Positions 1 to 10,332 of a stretch of 64,000 nt of DNA are shown in pieces (positions within the stretch are counted from its first letter, which is position 1; each line of letters opens with the position of its first letter). Below the pieces are notes generated by a model, which saw nothing but the letters and a program-made list of their open reading frames with translations, was not told the DNA's origin and searched no databases. Location: contig CM072513.1 in NCBI GenBank assembly GCA_036898135.1, forward strand, positions 87,706,340-87,770,339, in the 5' to 3' direction. The translations under genes and the position numbers were made by a program. Origin of the DNA: Oncomelania hupensis (Eukaryota > Mollusca > Gastropoda > Littorinimorpha > Pomatiopsidae).

Positions 1-115
1 TATTAAACAATTTACGTCATTCGAATTTGTACTTTCTCAAAGGTCAAGTCATTGTGCTTCACAATTTTCTATTAAAAAACAAAAAAAACGATTTGCCCTT
101 TATCTAAACATGGGT

Positions 116-497
116 ACAGCCGAATTGGATGATTTTGGGATTGCAGATAGTTCAGAGAGCGCGGTCTTTGATTCCCGCAAGGGGCGAACGTATGTGACCT
201 AGGTACGAGACTATTTAGGTCACCGAGGGTTTTCTACGGGCACTTAGGTTTCCTCCCTCCCTTCAATAATGGTACTGGACGCAGTCAATATAAAATTTCC
301 AAAATAAAAAATCGATTTTCTTCCCGTCTTCCAATAGCGATCTCCTTGTCTTTACACCACCTGTTTGAGTGATGGATATGGATGTGCATTTGTTGTGTGT
401 GTTTGAGGGTGGATGAACAGGTGAGCGTGTATGTTGGTACAAATCGACGCGCTTTGAGCCTGATTGATTTGGGGAAAGGCGCGTATATAGATTCCAA

Positions 498-569
<72 letters not shown>
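116..569 (+). repeat. tRNA-related SINE (family S1) ending in (ATT)n
   Basis: A degraded box B-like stretch (GATTCCCGC near 170) is followed by a body that also occurs, in inverted orientation, at about 24578-25070 and 26970-27475. Shared blocks include GTGACCTAGG, ACTATTTAGGTCACCGAGG, the AAAATCGATTTTC region and AATAGCGATCTCC. The 3' end reads GGCGCGTATATAG and runs into about 70 bp of ATT at 499-569, so the microsatellite is the tail of the element. The better head at 27475 shows the tRNA origin. The exact 5' end here is blurred. Confidence 0.6.
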
Positions 570-719
570 GAGAAGTTTTCCTTATGTTTTGTTAGGATGA
601 AGTCCAGTCAAAACACTGGCAACAAAACTACACTTTTGAAAATGCGTATTTTTTTACTATGGGTGTGAATGTCTGAAAATACTTGTTTTTTAGTGCTCGT
701 TAGTCTGTAAAAGCAGTAC

Positions 720-823
720 AGAACGCTGATGGAGTCTTAAAGCAGCTCTCTCGCTCTCTGTCTGCTTGTTTGTCTGTCTGACATCTAGCAGTCTGTCTGT
801 CTCTCTCTCACTCTCTTGTTCTC
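720..823. repeat. CT/TG-rich tandem repeat, left part of the insertion target
   Basis: CTGTCTGT/CTCTCT-rich DNA that continues beyond the LTR element at 9892-10260. The two halves formed one pyrimidine-rich array that the retrotransposon split. The final TTCTC (819-823) is the target-site copy. Confidence 0.75.
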
Positions 824-2925
824 TGTCACGTCCCCCGAGCGGGTTCAGTGACGTCAGCTCATAAAGCGAGTGAAAAGAATAAACTCAAACAAAATAAACT
901 AACACAAAATGCCAGAGTACAAACACACACTCTTTTATTCAACAATCAACAAGCAAACACAGGACAAATGGGAACTAACCTTCCCTCAACCCCTAAACAG
1001 ACCCCCGTCCCAATACTAACTAACAATTACCTCCCCTTGCAACAAACCCCAAGTAGAACTAAATAACAACAGTTTCTTTACAAAGTGTATACAGAAAACC
1101 AAAATCAACAAATCAATTCAAAATGCAAGTCTTCAAATAATAAGCGATGGCGTTGAATCATGAACTATTAGCTAGACAAAGCTGTGGCACAGAAGTAATG
1201 TCTCAATGTTCTTGTTAAGTAGCTCAGAGAGCTAACAGTCTCTCTCACAAAGTGGATGATTCTTCTAACTAAATGGATATGTTTTTAGGTGCGTGTAATG
1301 TGAGTCTGTGTGTGCATGAATTAGGCATGAAAACCTCCTGGGAGTGTGTTGCCACGATACAAGGCAAAACCTGCAGCAGTGTAAGAAATCACCACAACAC
1401 TACTGTGTCGTAGAGGCAAAGGTACATCCCAGGCTGGTTAGGACCCAGTCAGCGGCAACAACATCAACATCAGTACAGCACAACAGGCACATCAAAGGCA
1501 ACAGCGTGGGAATAATGCGTAGAAATAAACACGTAGATGTAATAATCATCATCATCTCATCAGCCCACACCTGTTGACATATACATAGTCTTAACAATAT
1601 GCCCACCAAACAATAGACACTATATAATATAACATAACACGCCGTCCTCCGTCCGCCATCTTGACCTGTATAGCTATGAATATCATAATAATAATATAAG
1701 ATACTATACACAGATTTCAATAATGTAAATCACCCTTTTATGCTAAATAATTCGCATCTTCTTTACAAACCAATGTTTATATAAATATACATAATTATCG
1801 CAACCACACTACCATCTCACAGTCCTGATTCATTCCACCCCCCTTCATCATCACCGTCACCCCCCAACAATTATAGCACATCACGATTACCTCCCTTCAT
1901 CCACACTGTAAACATGCTTCCTTCATAATCATCACTTCATCCCTCTTCAGCATACTACATTCTACCGCTCTTTCCATACATACACCCTCACTCTCTCTCT
2001 CCCTCTCTATATTCCCCATCGTCGCCTTTGACCCACTTCCATAACAAACAACAGCAACGACATTTTCCCCATCACATATACAATAAGAAAATCATAGGAA
2101 AATCATATAAAATCAACAAAATTCATTACACATCCTAAAATACATCCCCTTCCCCACACTCATTACCACTCATACACGTACGCAGTGCTCGGAGCGCGCC
2201 ACTAGAGAATTGAACGACAGGGTTTGCTTACCTTACAGGCCTCGGCTCGTGACGCCCTTTACCCCAACACCACAACACGACACAACACTGTCACAACATT
2301 GGCACAACACAATGGATTAGTCTTTTGAGAGTCTCTTTCTCTTGCTCTTGCACGTTATTTCACTGTCCAAATAACATTTATTCTGAGGATGAGGACACCT
2401 TAGCTCTGCTACAGACACTAAGTCTTGGTGGGTGTTCAATCGAGAACCACACGCACCTTAAGTATGGAACTCTACACTCACTGGCGAATGGCAGTTACCA
2501 TCTTCCCTCGAATTCTACACATCCTTATCCCGACGAGGGCATAAGACCTTGGGTGGCTATAAAACAATACACACACCCTTCCAACAGTACCCTACACTAC
2601 GATGACCTCTGTCACAGGGCTGCTGTCTCGTTAGAATTCCTTCCTCACGCAATAGCATCTCAAACCACTCTGCCCTTCAAAATCTGCGCCGGCCACAAGC
2701 AAAACAGTCGAGCTCTCGTCAGTATGCACGTTCTTTATTACGCGTACCCCTATTCGAAATTGGCCGACTCCCTATCTACTATGAATCGCACGGACTTTAC
2801 GAAACTGCACTTTCATACGCAAAAGTAAATCGGTCACGCTATTCTATGTACAGCAGATATACGGAGAAGTGTAACTTCGTAAAAAGTGTATCTCTCCCTA
2901 CCATCTGAAAACTCGTGTCGTCACA
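824..2925 (-). repeat. 3' LTR of the Gmr1-like element
   Basis: The LTR is 2,102 bp and matches the 5' LTR at 7792-9891 throughout apart from two 1-bp indels in homopolymers. The poly(A) signal AATAAA lies at 939-934 (minus), about 110 bp from the LTR end. The near identity indicates a very recent insertion, or gene conversion between the LTRs. Confidence 0.93.
2325..2828 (+). other. 167-codon ORF antisense in the LTR (duplicated at 9291-9794)
   Basis: An uninterrupted frame lies inside each LTR, antisense to Gag and Pol, in what would be U3. Both copies are identical. The product is Ser/His/Thr-rich and shows no motif I recognise. Identity between copies follows from the youth of the element and is not evidence of selection. 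An ORF of this length could arise by chance in 2 kb, so coding status is doubtful. Confidence 0.2.
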
Positions 2926-2940
2926 CAACCCCCCCCCAGT
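2926..2940 (-). promoter_or_regulatory. Polypurine tract
   Basis: On the minus strand, ACT is followed by nine G and TTG immediately upstream of the 3' LTR. This is the expected position and composition for the plus-strand primer of reverse transcription. Confidence 0.75.
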
Positions 2941-2999
2941 TCTTAACACCTTGAAGAACCTTAACTACGACGCGAATTTCTCACTATCCCCTATGCTAC

Positions 3000-4457
3000 C
3001 TACTGAGCGTTTCTGCTGAGGAAATCTGCTGGAACGTTGTCCTTCCCAAAAATGTGCTCCACAGACATTGAGAAAGGTTGCAGCTGAAGTGCCCATCTCA
3101 TCAGTCGGCTGTTGGTGTTCTTCACTTGCTGTAGGTACTGCAGTGGCGTATGGTCAGTCTGCACTACGAAAGTACGTCCGTACAGATATTGACTGAATTT
3201 CTGCACACCCCACACCAACGCTAGACACTCCCTCTCAATGGTCGAATAGTTCCTCTCGGGTTTCGACAGTTTCTTGCTTGCACACGCAATAGGCTGTAAT
3301 CCCTGTCCCCTGTCCTGGCTCAAAATGGCCCCTACTCCATCCTCCGACGCATCTGTCTGTAGCACAAACGGTAGGGTGAAGTCCGGCAGACAGCACACAG
3401 GGTCAGAGCACAGCTTCTCCTTCAGTGTGCAAAATGCAGCTTCGCATGCTTCGGTCCATTGTACCGCCCCTGGCTTGCCTCCCTTGGTCAGATCGTGTAG
3501 TGGTGAAGCAATCGCTGAAAAGTTGGGTACGAACCGCCTGTAGTACCCGGCTAAACCCAAAAATGAGCGCACTTGCCGCTTGGTCGTTGGTCGTGGTGCA
3601 TCTCGGATTCTCTCCATCTTTGACACCTCAGGACGAATTTCTCCTTGTCCAACCACGTGCCCAAGATACTCTACTCTTCGGAAACCCAGGTAACACTTTG
3701 ATGGTTTGGCGGATAGCTGCACCTCACGCAACCTAAGGAAAAGACGTGCCAAGCATTCCAGGTGTCTCTGCTTGGTAATGGTGGCTACCAACAAGTCGTC
3801 AACAAAATTGTCGATCTCCGACATTCCCAGGGGTGCTAATAACTTCCGCATCATGCGAGAAAAGACTGCCCCCGCCGTCTTCAGCCCAAATGGCATTACA
3901 GTCCACTGAAATTGTCCCTCTGGCGTTGTAAATGCCGTCTTCGCTTTATCTCCCTTGTTCATAGGCACTTGCCAGTAACCTTTGGTCAAGTCGATCTTGG
4001 TGAGATACTTGGCCCCTGACAGTTTGGAAAACAAGTAGTCGATGTTCGGCAATGGTTCCGCATCGAATACGACGTGCTTGTTTAACTTCCGGAAATCAAC
4101 GCAGAAACGCATCGTGCCCTCCTTCTTCTTTACTAATACGATGGGCGAGCTGTATGGCGAACTGGCCCTCTCAATGACGCCCATCGCTAGCATCGCTTCC
4201 ACTTCCTTCTTGATGGTCTCGTGATGCGAATGGGGAAGTGGGTACTGCCGCGTCCTCACTGGAATGTCGCTGTCCACACGTATTTCGCACACGTCCAGTG
4301 TAGTGCGTAACGGCAAGTCGGTTAGGACATCCTCAAACTGCCACACCAGCTCCTGCAATTCTTCCCGTATTTCTGGGCAGTTGTCGTCCATCTTCACGTC
4401 GCGGGGTGTCTCTGATGCTGTCAAGGTGATTACGGGAATATCCCCAAACACCGGCAT
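3000..4457 (-). CDS. Reverse transcriptase-RNase H polyprotein (Gmr1-like)
   Basis: 485 residues from the first ATG. RT motifs: fingers segment VKKKEGTMRFCVDFRKLN (109-126), first catalytic Asp in KIDLTKGYWQ (D156), FVDD at 218-221 with D220 and D221, and YLGHVV (264-269). RNase H: D369 in QTDASEDGVGA, the IERE glutamates at 407-410, D435 in TDHTPLQ and D478 in PADFLSR. The protein copies the element RNA into cDNA in the cytoplasmic particle. Its frame is +1 (equivalently -2) relative to the Gag-PR-INT frame. It stays open upstream to 4487, giving an overlap of about 155 nt with the first ORF, so it may be made by frameshifting or by internal initiation at 4457. The stop lies about 60 bp before the polypurine tract. 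Confidence 0.93.
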   Translation of the reverse strand: MPVFGDIPVITLTASETPRDVKMDDNCPEIREELQELVWQFEDVLTDLPLRTTLDVCEIRVDSDIPVRTRQYPLPHSHHETIKKEVEAMLAMGVIERASSPYSSPIVLVKKKEGTMRFCVDFRKLNKHVVFDAEPLPNIDYLFSKLSGAKYLTKIDLTKGYWQVPMNKGDKAKTAFTTPEGQFQWTVMPFGLKTAGAVFSRMMRKLLAPLGMSEIDNFVDDLLVATITKQRHLECLARLFLRLREVQLSAKPSKCYLGFRRVEYLGHVVGQGEIRPEVSKMERIRDAPRPTTKRQVRSFLGLAGYYRRFVPNFSAIASPLHDLTKGGKPGAVQWTEACEAAFCTLKEKLCSDPVCCLPDFTLPFVLQTDASEDGVGAILSQDRGQGLQPIACASKKLSKPERNYSTIERECLALVWGVQKFSQYLYGRTFVVQTDHTPLQYLQQVKNTNSRLMRWALQLQPFSMSVEHIFGKDNVPADFLSRNAQ

Positions 4458-7400
4458 AGTTTCCTCCTCCTCTACCCCCCTCGTCGTCTACGACGATCGT
4501 GGCCACCGTCGCTCTGGTATGGAATTTCTTCAGGAGATTGGCGTGGTATAGTTTACTTTTCCCACGCATCCTGATCCGGTAGTCGCACTCTCCCACACGT
4601 TCGATCACCTCGTACGGTCCTCGCCATGCTAGCTGCAGCTTGTTGTGTTTCTCAGGTAACAGCAGCAACACTTGATCCCCCGCGTTGAACAAACGCCGTT
4701 TCGCCTTCTTATCGAAGTGCCGCTTCTGCTTGGCTGACGCGGTTCTGAGGTTTCCTTGTGCCAACTTACACGTTTCCTCGATGCGATTACGCAAATCCAC
4801 CACGTACTGGCTACTCAATTTCACCTCTTCCTCTTGTATTTCCTTGGTCCAGAGGTCTCGCAATACAGCCATCGGTCCCCGCACGGTCTTTCCATATAGG
4901 AGCTCGAAGGGAGAGAACCCTGTAGACTCCTGTGCTACTTCTCGGTATGCAAATAGTAGCGCTGGAATGTAGCGGTCCCACGCTGTAGGTTGTTCTGTGG
5001 CTAACTTCTTGAGCATGGACACTAGTGTCCCGTTGAATCGCTCAACCAGACCGTTGCACTGTGGATGATACGGCGTGGTGGCTTTCCCATGGATCGACAG
5101 TAGTCTGTTCATCTCCCGCATGACTTCAGACATGAATTGCGTCCCCTGATCTGTCAAAATTTCCCTAGGAACGCCCACCCTCGACCAAATCTCCCACAGC
5201 GCTTCTGCCACCCTCTCTGCCTCTATGCCCTTGAGCGGTACAGCCTCGGGATAGCGTGTGGCATAGTCTACTACCACTAGGATGTACATGTTACCCCGAT
5301 CTGACTTGGGTTTGATGGGTCCCACAATGTCTACCGCCACCCTCTGAAATGGCTCGTCCACCAGCGGAAGTTGCTGTAATGGTACCTTCCTCACCCGTCC
5401 CCTCGGTACTACCTTCTGACATTCTGGACAACTGGCGCAATACCTCCGTACTTCGGCACACATTCCCGGCCAATAGAATGTCCCCCAGATCCGCTCCCTG
5501 GTACGTTTCCCTCCCAAATGCCCAGCCATGGGTGGATCGTGAGCCAACTGAAGGATCCCCCCCCTCAACTGTTTCGGGACTACCAGTTGCGTGACCTGGC
5601 TACCTCTCTTCGTGTGTACCCGGTACAACACCCCCTTCTTCTTGCGAAACTCAGCTGACGCCCTACCTGACGCTATCGCCCCACCACTCTGTGCCAACGT
5701 TCTCGCCTTCGCGAGCGTCTCGTCGGTCTCTTGCATCCTGATCAACTCTGGGGTGCTAACAGAGATCTGGGATGGTTCGACCACTGCTAAGGGTACCTCC
5801 CTCTTCTTCTCGGCCTTCACCTGCGCCCGAGTCTGCACTGCTGCAGCCATTGCGCACTCACCTCCGAACAAGGAAACAGGACTCTTTTCCCCGCTATCAA
5901 ACGTTACCCAGTTACCCAGGATGATATCGGGCCCGTCCTCGAAAACCACCAACTCTACTCTCCCCCTGACCAGCGCACAATCCAACTCCACCCAAGCTGT
6001 AGGTAGCAGACCCACGTTCGATCGATTCGCCAAGCAAATCTCGACAGTCCGACCCGTCAAATCAGCTGGTTTGACTAACCTGCTCGCGACTGCCCCTATC
6101 TCCGCCCCCGTATCTCTCAATACTCGAACGTCCTGCCCGTTCGCCCTACCTTGGCCCCATGGATCATAAGGTTTGATCGCACACACGCTAGCCCGAGGTG
6201 CGGTCTCCGTGGAAATAGTCCGTCCCACTGTAACCTGGCCTACTGTCTGAGGTTTGACCTTGCAGTCCCTGACCACATGCTTCTCCGACCCACATCGGTA
6301 GCAACGGCGTACCCCACTACCCCCTTCCGTCCTCCCTACCTTCTGACCCTGACTTCCCCTGTTGCTAGGCTGCTGAGGAGTCTCCGGTCGTCTGGGAAAA
6401 CTGCGTCTCTGACTGGGTAGTACGGGTGCCGGTGCTGATGCTGCCCGCTTGGCATCTACCACGCGCTGCGCCAACTCTGCTGCGGCATGGCTAGTCTCAG
6501 GTAAATTCTCCCTCACGTAGATCTCTAGCTCGGTAGTCATAATGGAGAAAAGCTGCTCTCCAATGAAGGTGTCTAGTACTTGCCCTACGTCGGTGATGTC
6601 TTTGCCGGCGAGCGAAAACCACTTCTTCACTAACGACCCTAATCTCACCACTAGCTGAGGAAACGTCTCTGCAGCTTCCTTCCTGGCCTCTCGAAACTGC
6701 CTACGATAGTAGTCGGCGTCCTTCCTGAAGCGTTTCAACAGCGCATTCCTCACAATGTCGAAATCCTGGGCTTGCTCAGGCGTCAGACGAAGGTACGTAT
6801 CTCGGGCTTCCCCTTGTAACAAAGGCGCTAGCCTAACCGCCCATACCTCCCTCCTCCAACCCTGAACCTCTGCCACCCGTTCGAACATCTGGAGGTAGGC
6901 CTCCACATCCTCCCTCTCCTCCAAGGGTTTCAACTTGACTGAGTATGCTGCCTCTCTATCTCTAGCCCTATTCTCCCTCTCTCTCTGAGCAGCTATGTCG
7001 TCATCTCTGGTTCTTCGTTCCTCCTCTAGCTTCATTTCTAGCACTCTTCTGTCCGCCTCTCTAGCTACCCGTTCCGTCTCTAGTCTAAGCTCCAAAAGCC
7101 TCCTCTCATCTGCCCTTGCTTCCCTCTCCTCCCTCCGTTCTTCCTCCCTTCTCTCTTCCTCCCGTTCCCTTCTCAACTCACTAACTACATAGTGTGCCAA
7201 CGCTCCATCTCGGAAACCCAGGCTTTCTCCAACCTGCCTAAGCCTCTCACCATCGCTGAGCGCGACCTCGACTTTGCTCTGTGCACCGGGCGACTTGGCA
7301 TACATCTTAGGCATAGTGGTCTGAGTACTCACTGCGTAAGGTTCCTCCAACAACCCTGTCACAGAGCCGTCATCACGGAAGTCCTGCTCCTCCTGCTCGG

Positions 7401-7461
7401 CCTCCTCCTTACGAGTCCTAGCGTCGCGGCGCATCGCGGCTCGAGCATCCCGCGTAGCCAT
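4333..7461 (-). CDS. Gag-protease-integrase polyprotein (Gmr1-like)
   Basis: About 1,042 residues from the ATG at 7461, which is followed by an Ala/Arg-rich start. An in-frame ATG 17 codons upstream gives a hydrophobic leader and is less likely. In order: Arg/Glu coiled coil (about 86-170); capsid region (about 172-340) whose second half resembles a SCAN domain; CCHC zinc knuckle C387-C390-H395-C400; aspartic protease with DTGA at 450-453 and ILG at 514-516; integrase zinc finger with H641, H648, C678 and C681; integrase core D711, D771 and E807, an exact D,D-35-E spacing; GPY module at 948-950. The protein assembles the particle, processes it and integrates the cDNA. The integrase precedes RT, which is encoded in the next ORF. 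The last 70 residues overlap the RT frame and look unconserved. Confidence 0.93.
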   Translation of the reverse strand: MATRDARAAMRRDARTRKEEAEQEEQDFRDDGSVTGLLEEPYAVSTQTTMPKMYAKSPGAQSKVEVALSDGERLRQVGESLGFRDGALAHYVVSELRREREEERREEERREEREARADERRLLELRLETERVAREADRRVLEMKLEEERRTRDDDIAAQRERENRARDREAAYSVKLKPLEEREDVEAYLQMFERVAEVQGWRREVWAVRLAPLLQGEARDTYLRLTPEQAQDFDIVRNALLKRFRKDADYYRRQFREARKEAAETFPQLVVRLGSLVKKWFSLAGKDITDVGQVLDTFIGEQLFSIMTTELEIYVRENLPETSHAAAELAQRVVDAKRAASAPAPVLPSQRRSFPRRPETPQQPSNRGSQGQKVGRTEGGSGVRRCYRCGSEKHVVRDCKVKPQTVGQVTVGRTISTETAPRASVCAIKPYDPWGQGRANGQDVRVLRDTGAEIGAVASRLVKPADLTGRTVEICLANRSNVGLLPTAWVELDCALVRGRVELVVFEDGPDIILGNWVTFDSGEKSPVSLFGGECAMAAAVQTRAQVKAEKKREVPLAVVEPSQISVSTPELIRMQETDETLAKARTLAQSGGAIASGRASAEFRKKKGVLYRVHTKRGSQVTQLVVPKQLRGGILQLAHDPPMAGHLGGKRTRERIWGTFYWPGMCAEVRRYCASCPECQKVVPRGRVRKVPLQQLPLVDEPFQRVAVDIVGPIKPKSDRGNMYILVVVDYATRYPEAVPLKGIEAERVAEALWEIWSRVGVPREILTDQGTQFMSEVMREMNRLLSIHGKATTPYHPQCNGLVERFNGTLVSMLKKLATEQPTAWDRYIPALLFAYREVAQESTGFSPFELLYGKTVRGPMAVLRDLWTKEIQEEEVKLSSQYVVDLRNRIEETCKLAQGNLRTASAKQKRHFDKKAKRRLFNAGDQVLLLLPEKHNKLQLAWRGPYEVIERVGECDYRIRMRGKSKLYHANLLKKFHTRATVATIVVDDEGGRGGGNYAGVWGYSRNHLDSIRDTPRREDGRQLPRNTGRIAGAGVAV

Positions 7462-7770
7462 GTCGGAAAAGAAGGGAAGAACAGATGTTAGTATACACAA
7501 AACAAATAACACTTAACTGATACAAACACCTAACAGAATGAATACGCAACACAACAGTCACAGGAGCCGAGGAATCGTTCACCGTCGTACCCCTGAAGGC
7601 GAGCAAGTGAACCCTGCAATCCAATTCCCCGTTAATGCTGCACTCCGAGTGTGTTCCCTAGTGCAATACACCCACACTCCCGCCAACCGCCCGCTGCGTA
7701 CCCTTTCACACAACAACTCAAACACACAACATACACCTCTGGCAATACCCTAACAAAATAAATGAGTTTA

Positions 7771-7787
7771 TCCCACTTCTGACACCA
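7771..7787 (-). promoter_or_regulatory. Primer-binding site (tRNA-Leu-like)
   Basis: On the minus strand, TGGTGTCAGAAGTGGGA begins four bases inside the 5' LTR. It complements a tRNA 3' end of the form TTCTGACA-CCA, as in leucine tRNAs whose acceptor strand begins GTCAG. The tRNA identity is inferred from the acceptor sequence only. Confidence 0.75.
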
Positions 7788-7791
7788 AATA

Positions 7792-9891
7792 TGTCACGTC
7801 CCCCGAGCGGGTTCAGTGACGTCAGCTCATAAAGCGAGTGAAAAGAATAAACTCAAACAAAATAAACTAACACAAAATGCCAGAGTACAAACACACACTC
7901 TTTTATTCAACAATCAACAAGCAAACACAGGACAAATGGGAACTAACCTTCCCTCAACCCCTAAACAGACCCCCGTCCCAATACTAACTAACAATTACCT
8001 CCCCTTGCAACAAACCCCAAGTAGAACTAAATAACAACAGTTTCTTTACAAAGTGTATACAGAAAACCAAAATCAACAAATCAATTCAAAATGCAAGTCT
8101 TCAAATAATAAGCGATGGCGTTGAATCATGAACTATTAGCTAGACAAAGCTGTGGCACAGAAGTAATGTCTCAATGTTCTTGTTAAGTAGCTCAGAGAGC
8201 TAACAGTCTCTCTCACAAAGTGGATGATTCTTCTAACTAAATGGATATGTTTTTAGGTGCGTGTAATGTGAGTCTGTGTGTGCATGAATTAGGCATGAAA
8301 ACCTCCTGGGAGTGTGTTGCCACGATACAAGGCAAAACCTGCAGCAGTGTAAGAAATCACCACAACACTACTGTGTCGTAGAGGCAAAGGTACATCCCAG
8401 GCTGGTTAGGACCCAGTCAGCGGCAACAACATCAACATCAGTACAGCACAACAGGCACATCAAAGGCAACAGCGTGGAATAATGCGTAGAAATAAACACG
8501 TAGATGTAATAATCATCATCATCTCATCAGCCCACACCTGTTGACATATACATAGTCTTAACAATATGCCCACCAAACAATAGACACTATATAATATAAC
8601 ATAACACGCCGTCCTCCGTCCGCCATCTTGACCTGTATAGCTATGAATATCATAATAATAATATAAGATACTATACACAGATTTCAATAATGTAAATCAC
8701 CCTTTTATGCTAAATAATTCGCATCTTCTTTACAAACCAATGTTTATATAAATATACATAATTATCGCAACCACACTACCATCTCACAGTCCTGATTCAT
8801 TCCACCCCCCTTCATCATCACCGTCACCCCCAACAATTATAGCACATCACGATTACCTCCCTTCATCCACACTGTAAACATGCTTCCTTCATAATCATCA
8901 CTTCATCCCTCTTCAGCATACTACATTCTACCGCTCTTTCCATACATACACCCTCACTCTCTCTCTCCCTCTCTATATTCCCCATCGTCGCCTTTGACCC
9001 ACTTCCATAACAAACAACAGCAACGACATTTTCCCCATCACATATACAATAAGAAAATCATAGGAAAATCATATAAAATCAACAAAATTCATTACACATC
9101 CTAAAATACATCCCCTTCCCCACACTCATTACCACTCATACACGTACGCAGTGCTCGGAGCGCGCCACTAGAGAATTGAACGACAGGGTTTGCTTACCTT
9201 ACAGGCCTCGGCTCGTGACGCCCTTTACCCCAACACCACAACACGACACAACACTGTCACAACATTGGCACAACACAATGGATTAGTCTTTTGAGAGTCT
9301 CTTTCTCTTGCTCTTGCACGTTATTTCACTGTCCAAATAACATTTATTCTGAGGATGAGGACACCTTAGCTCTGCTACAGACACTAAGTCTTGGTGGGTG
9401 TTCAATCGAGAACCACACGCACCTTAAGTATGGAACTCTACACTCACTGGCGAATGGCAGTTACCATCTTCCCTCGAATTCTACACATCCTTATCCCGAC
9501 GAGGGCATAAGACCTTGGGTGGCTATAAAACAATACACACACCCTTCCAACAGTACCCTACACTACGATGACCTCTGTCACAGGGCTGCTGTCTCGTTAG
9601 AATTCCTTCCTCACGCAATAGCATCTCAAACCACTCTGCCCTTCAAAATCTGCGCCGGCCACAAGCAAAACAGTCGAGCTCTCGTCAGTATGCACGTTCT
9701 TTATTACGCGTACCCCTATTCGAAATTGGCCGACTCCCTATCTACTATGAATCGCACGGACTTTACGAAACTGCACTTTCATACGCAAAAGTAAATCGGT
9801 CACGCTATTCTATGTACAGCAGATATACGGAGAAGTGTAACTTCGTAAAAAGTGTATCTCTCCCTACCATCTGAAAACTCGTGTCGTCACA
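7792..9891 (-). repeat. 5' LTR of the Gmr1-like element
   Basis: The LTR is 2,100 bp, unusually long. It differs from the 3' LTR by only two single-base homopolymer length changes that I could find (GG for GGG near 8475, and a C run one base shorter near 8827). It starts with TGTGACGAC and ends with TGACA when read on the minus strand. An AATAAA on the minus strand (7907-7902) is followed by a GTGTGTGTTT stretch, a plausible poly(A) signal and GU-rich downstream element. A palindromic TGACGTCA lies near the U5 end. Confidence 0.93.
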
Positions 9892-10260
9892 TTCTCCCTC
9901 TATTTCTTCTCTCTGTCTGTGTCTATGTCTGTATGTCTGTCTCTCTCTCACTTTCTCGTTCTCCCTCTATTTCTCCTCTCTGTCTGTGTCTATGTCTGTA
10001 TGTCTGTCTCTCTCTCTCTAACTCTCTCATTCTCCCTCTATTTCTTCTCTCTGTCTGTGTCTATGTCTGTATGTCTGTCTGTCTCTCACTCTCGTTCTCC
10101 CTCTATTTCTTCTCTCTGTCTGTGTCTATGTCTGTATGTCTGTCTCTCTCTCACTCTCTCGTTCTCCCTCTATTTCTTCTCTCTGTCTGTGTCTATGCCT
10201 GTCTGTCTCTCTGTCAGTCTCTCTGTCTCTGTCTCTCTTTCTCTCCCTAGCTTTCTCCCT
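9892..10260. repeat. Pyrimidine-rich tandem array, about 64-75 bp unit
   Basis: About five copies of a unit containing CCCTCTATTTCTTCTCTCTG followed by TGTCTGTGTCTATG and a CTCT run. It is the right half of the array entered by the LTR element; the first five bases TTCTC are the target duplication. Confidence 0.8.
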
Positions 10261-10332
10261 CTCTTCCTTTCATTCTTCTTCGTCTTCTATTTTCTTCCTT
10301 CTCACCGCCTCCCCCCCCCTCCTCCTCTTCCA

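Larger units (their letters stand above)
824..9891 (-). mobile_element. Complete Gmr1-like Ty3/Gypsy LTR retrotransposon
   Basis: The element is 9,068 bp, reads on the minus strand, and is bounded by TG...CA LTRs and flanked by TTCTC on both sides (819-823 and 9892-9896). It has two long ORFs: Gag-protease-integrase (7461 to 4333) and RT-RNase H (4457 to 3000). Integrase upstream of RT is the Ty1/copia arrangement, yet the RT, RNase H, HHCC zinc finger and GPY module are Ty3/Gypsy type; this combination defines the Gmr1 clade. A primer-binding site, polypurine tract and catalytic residues are all present and I see no frame break inside either ORF, so it may be autonomous. No envelope gene is present. 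Clade assignment rests on gene order and motifs, not on a tree. Confidence 0.92.
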
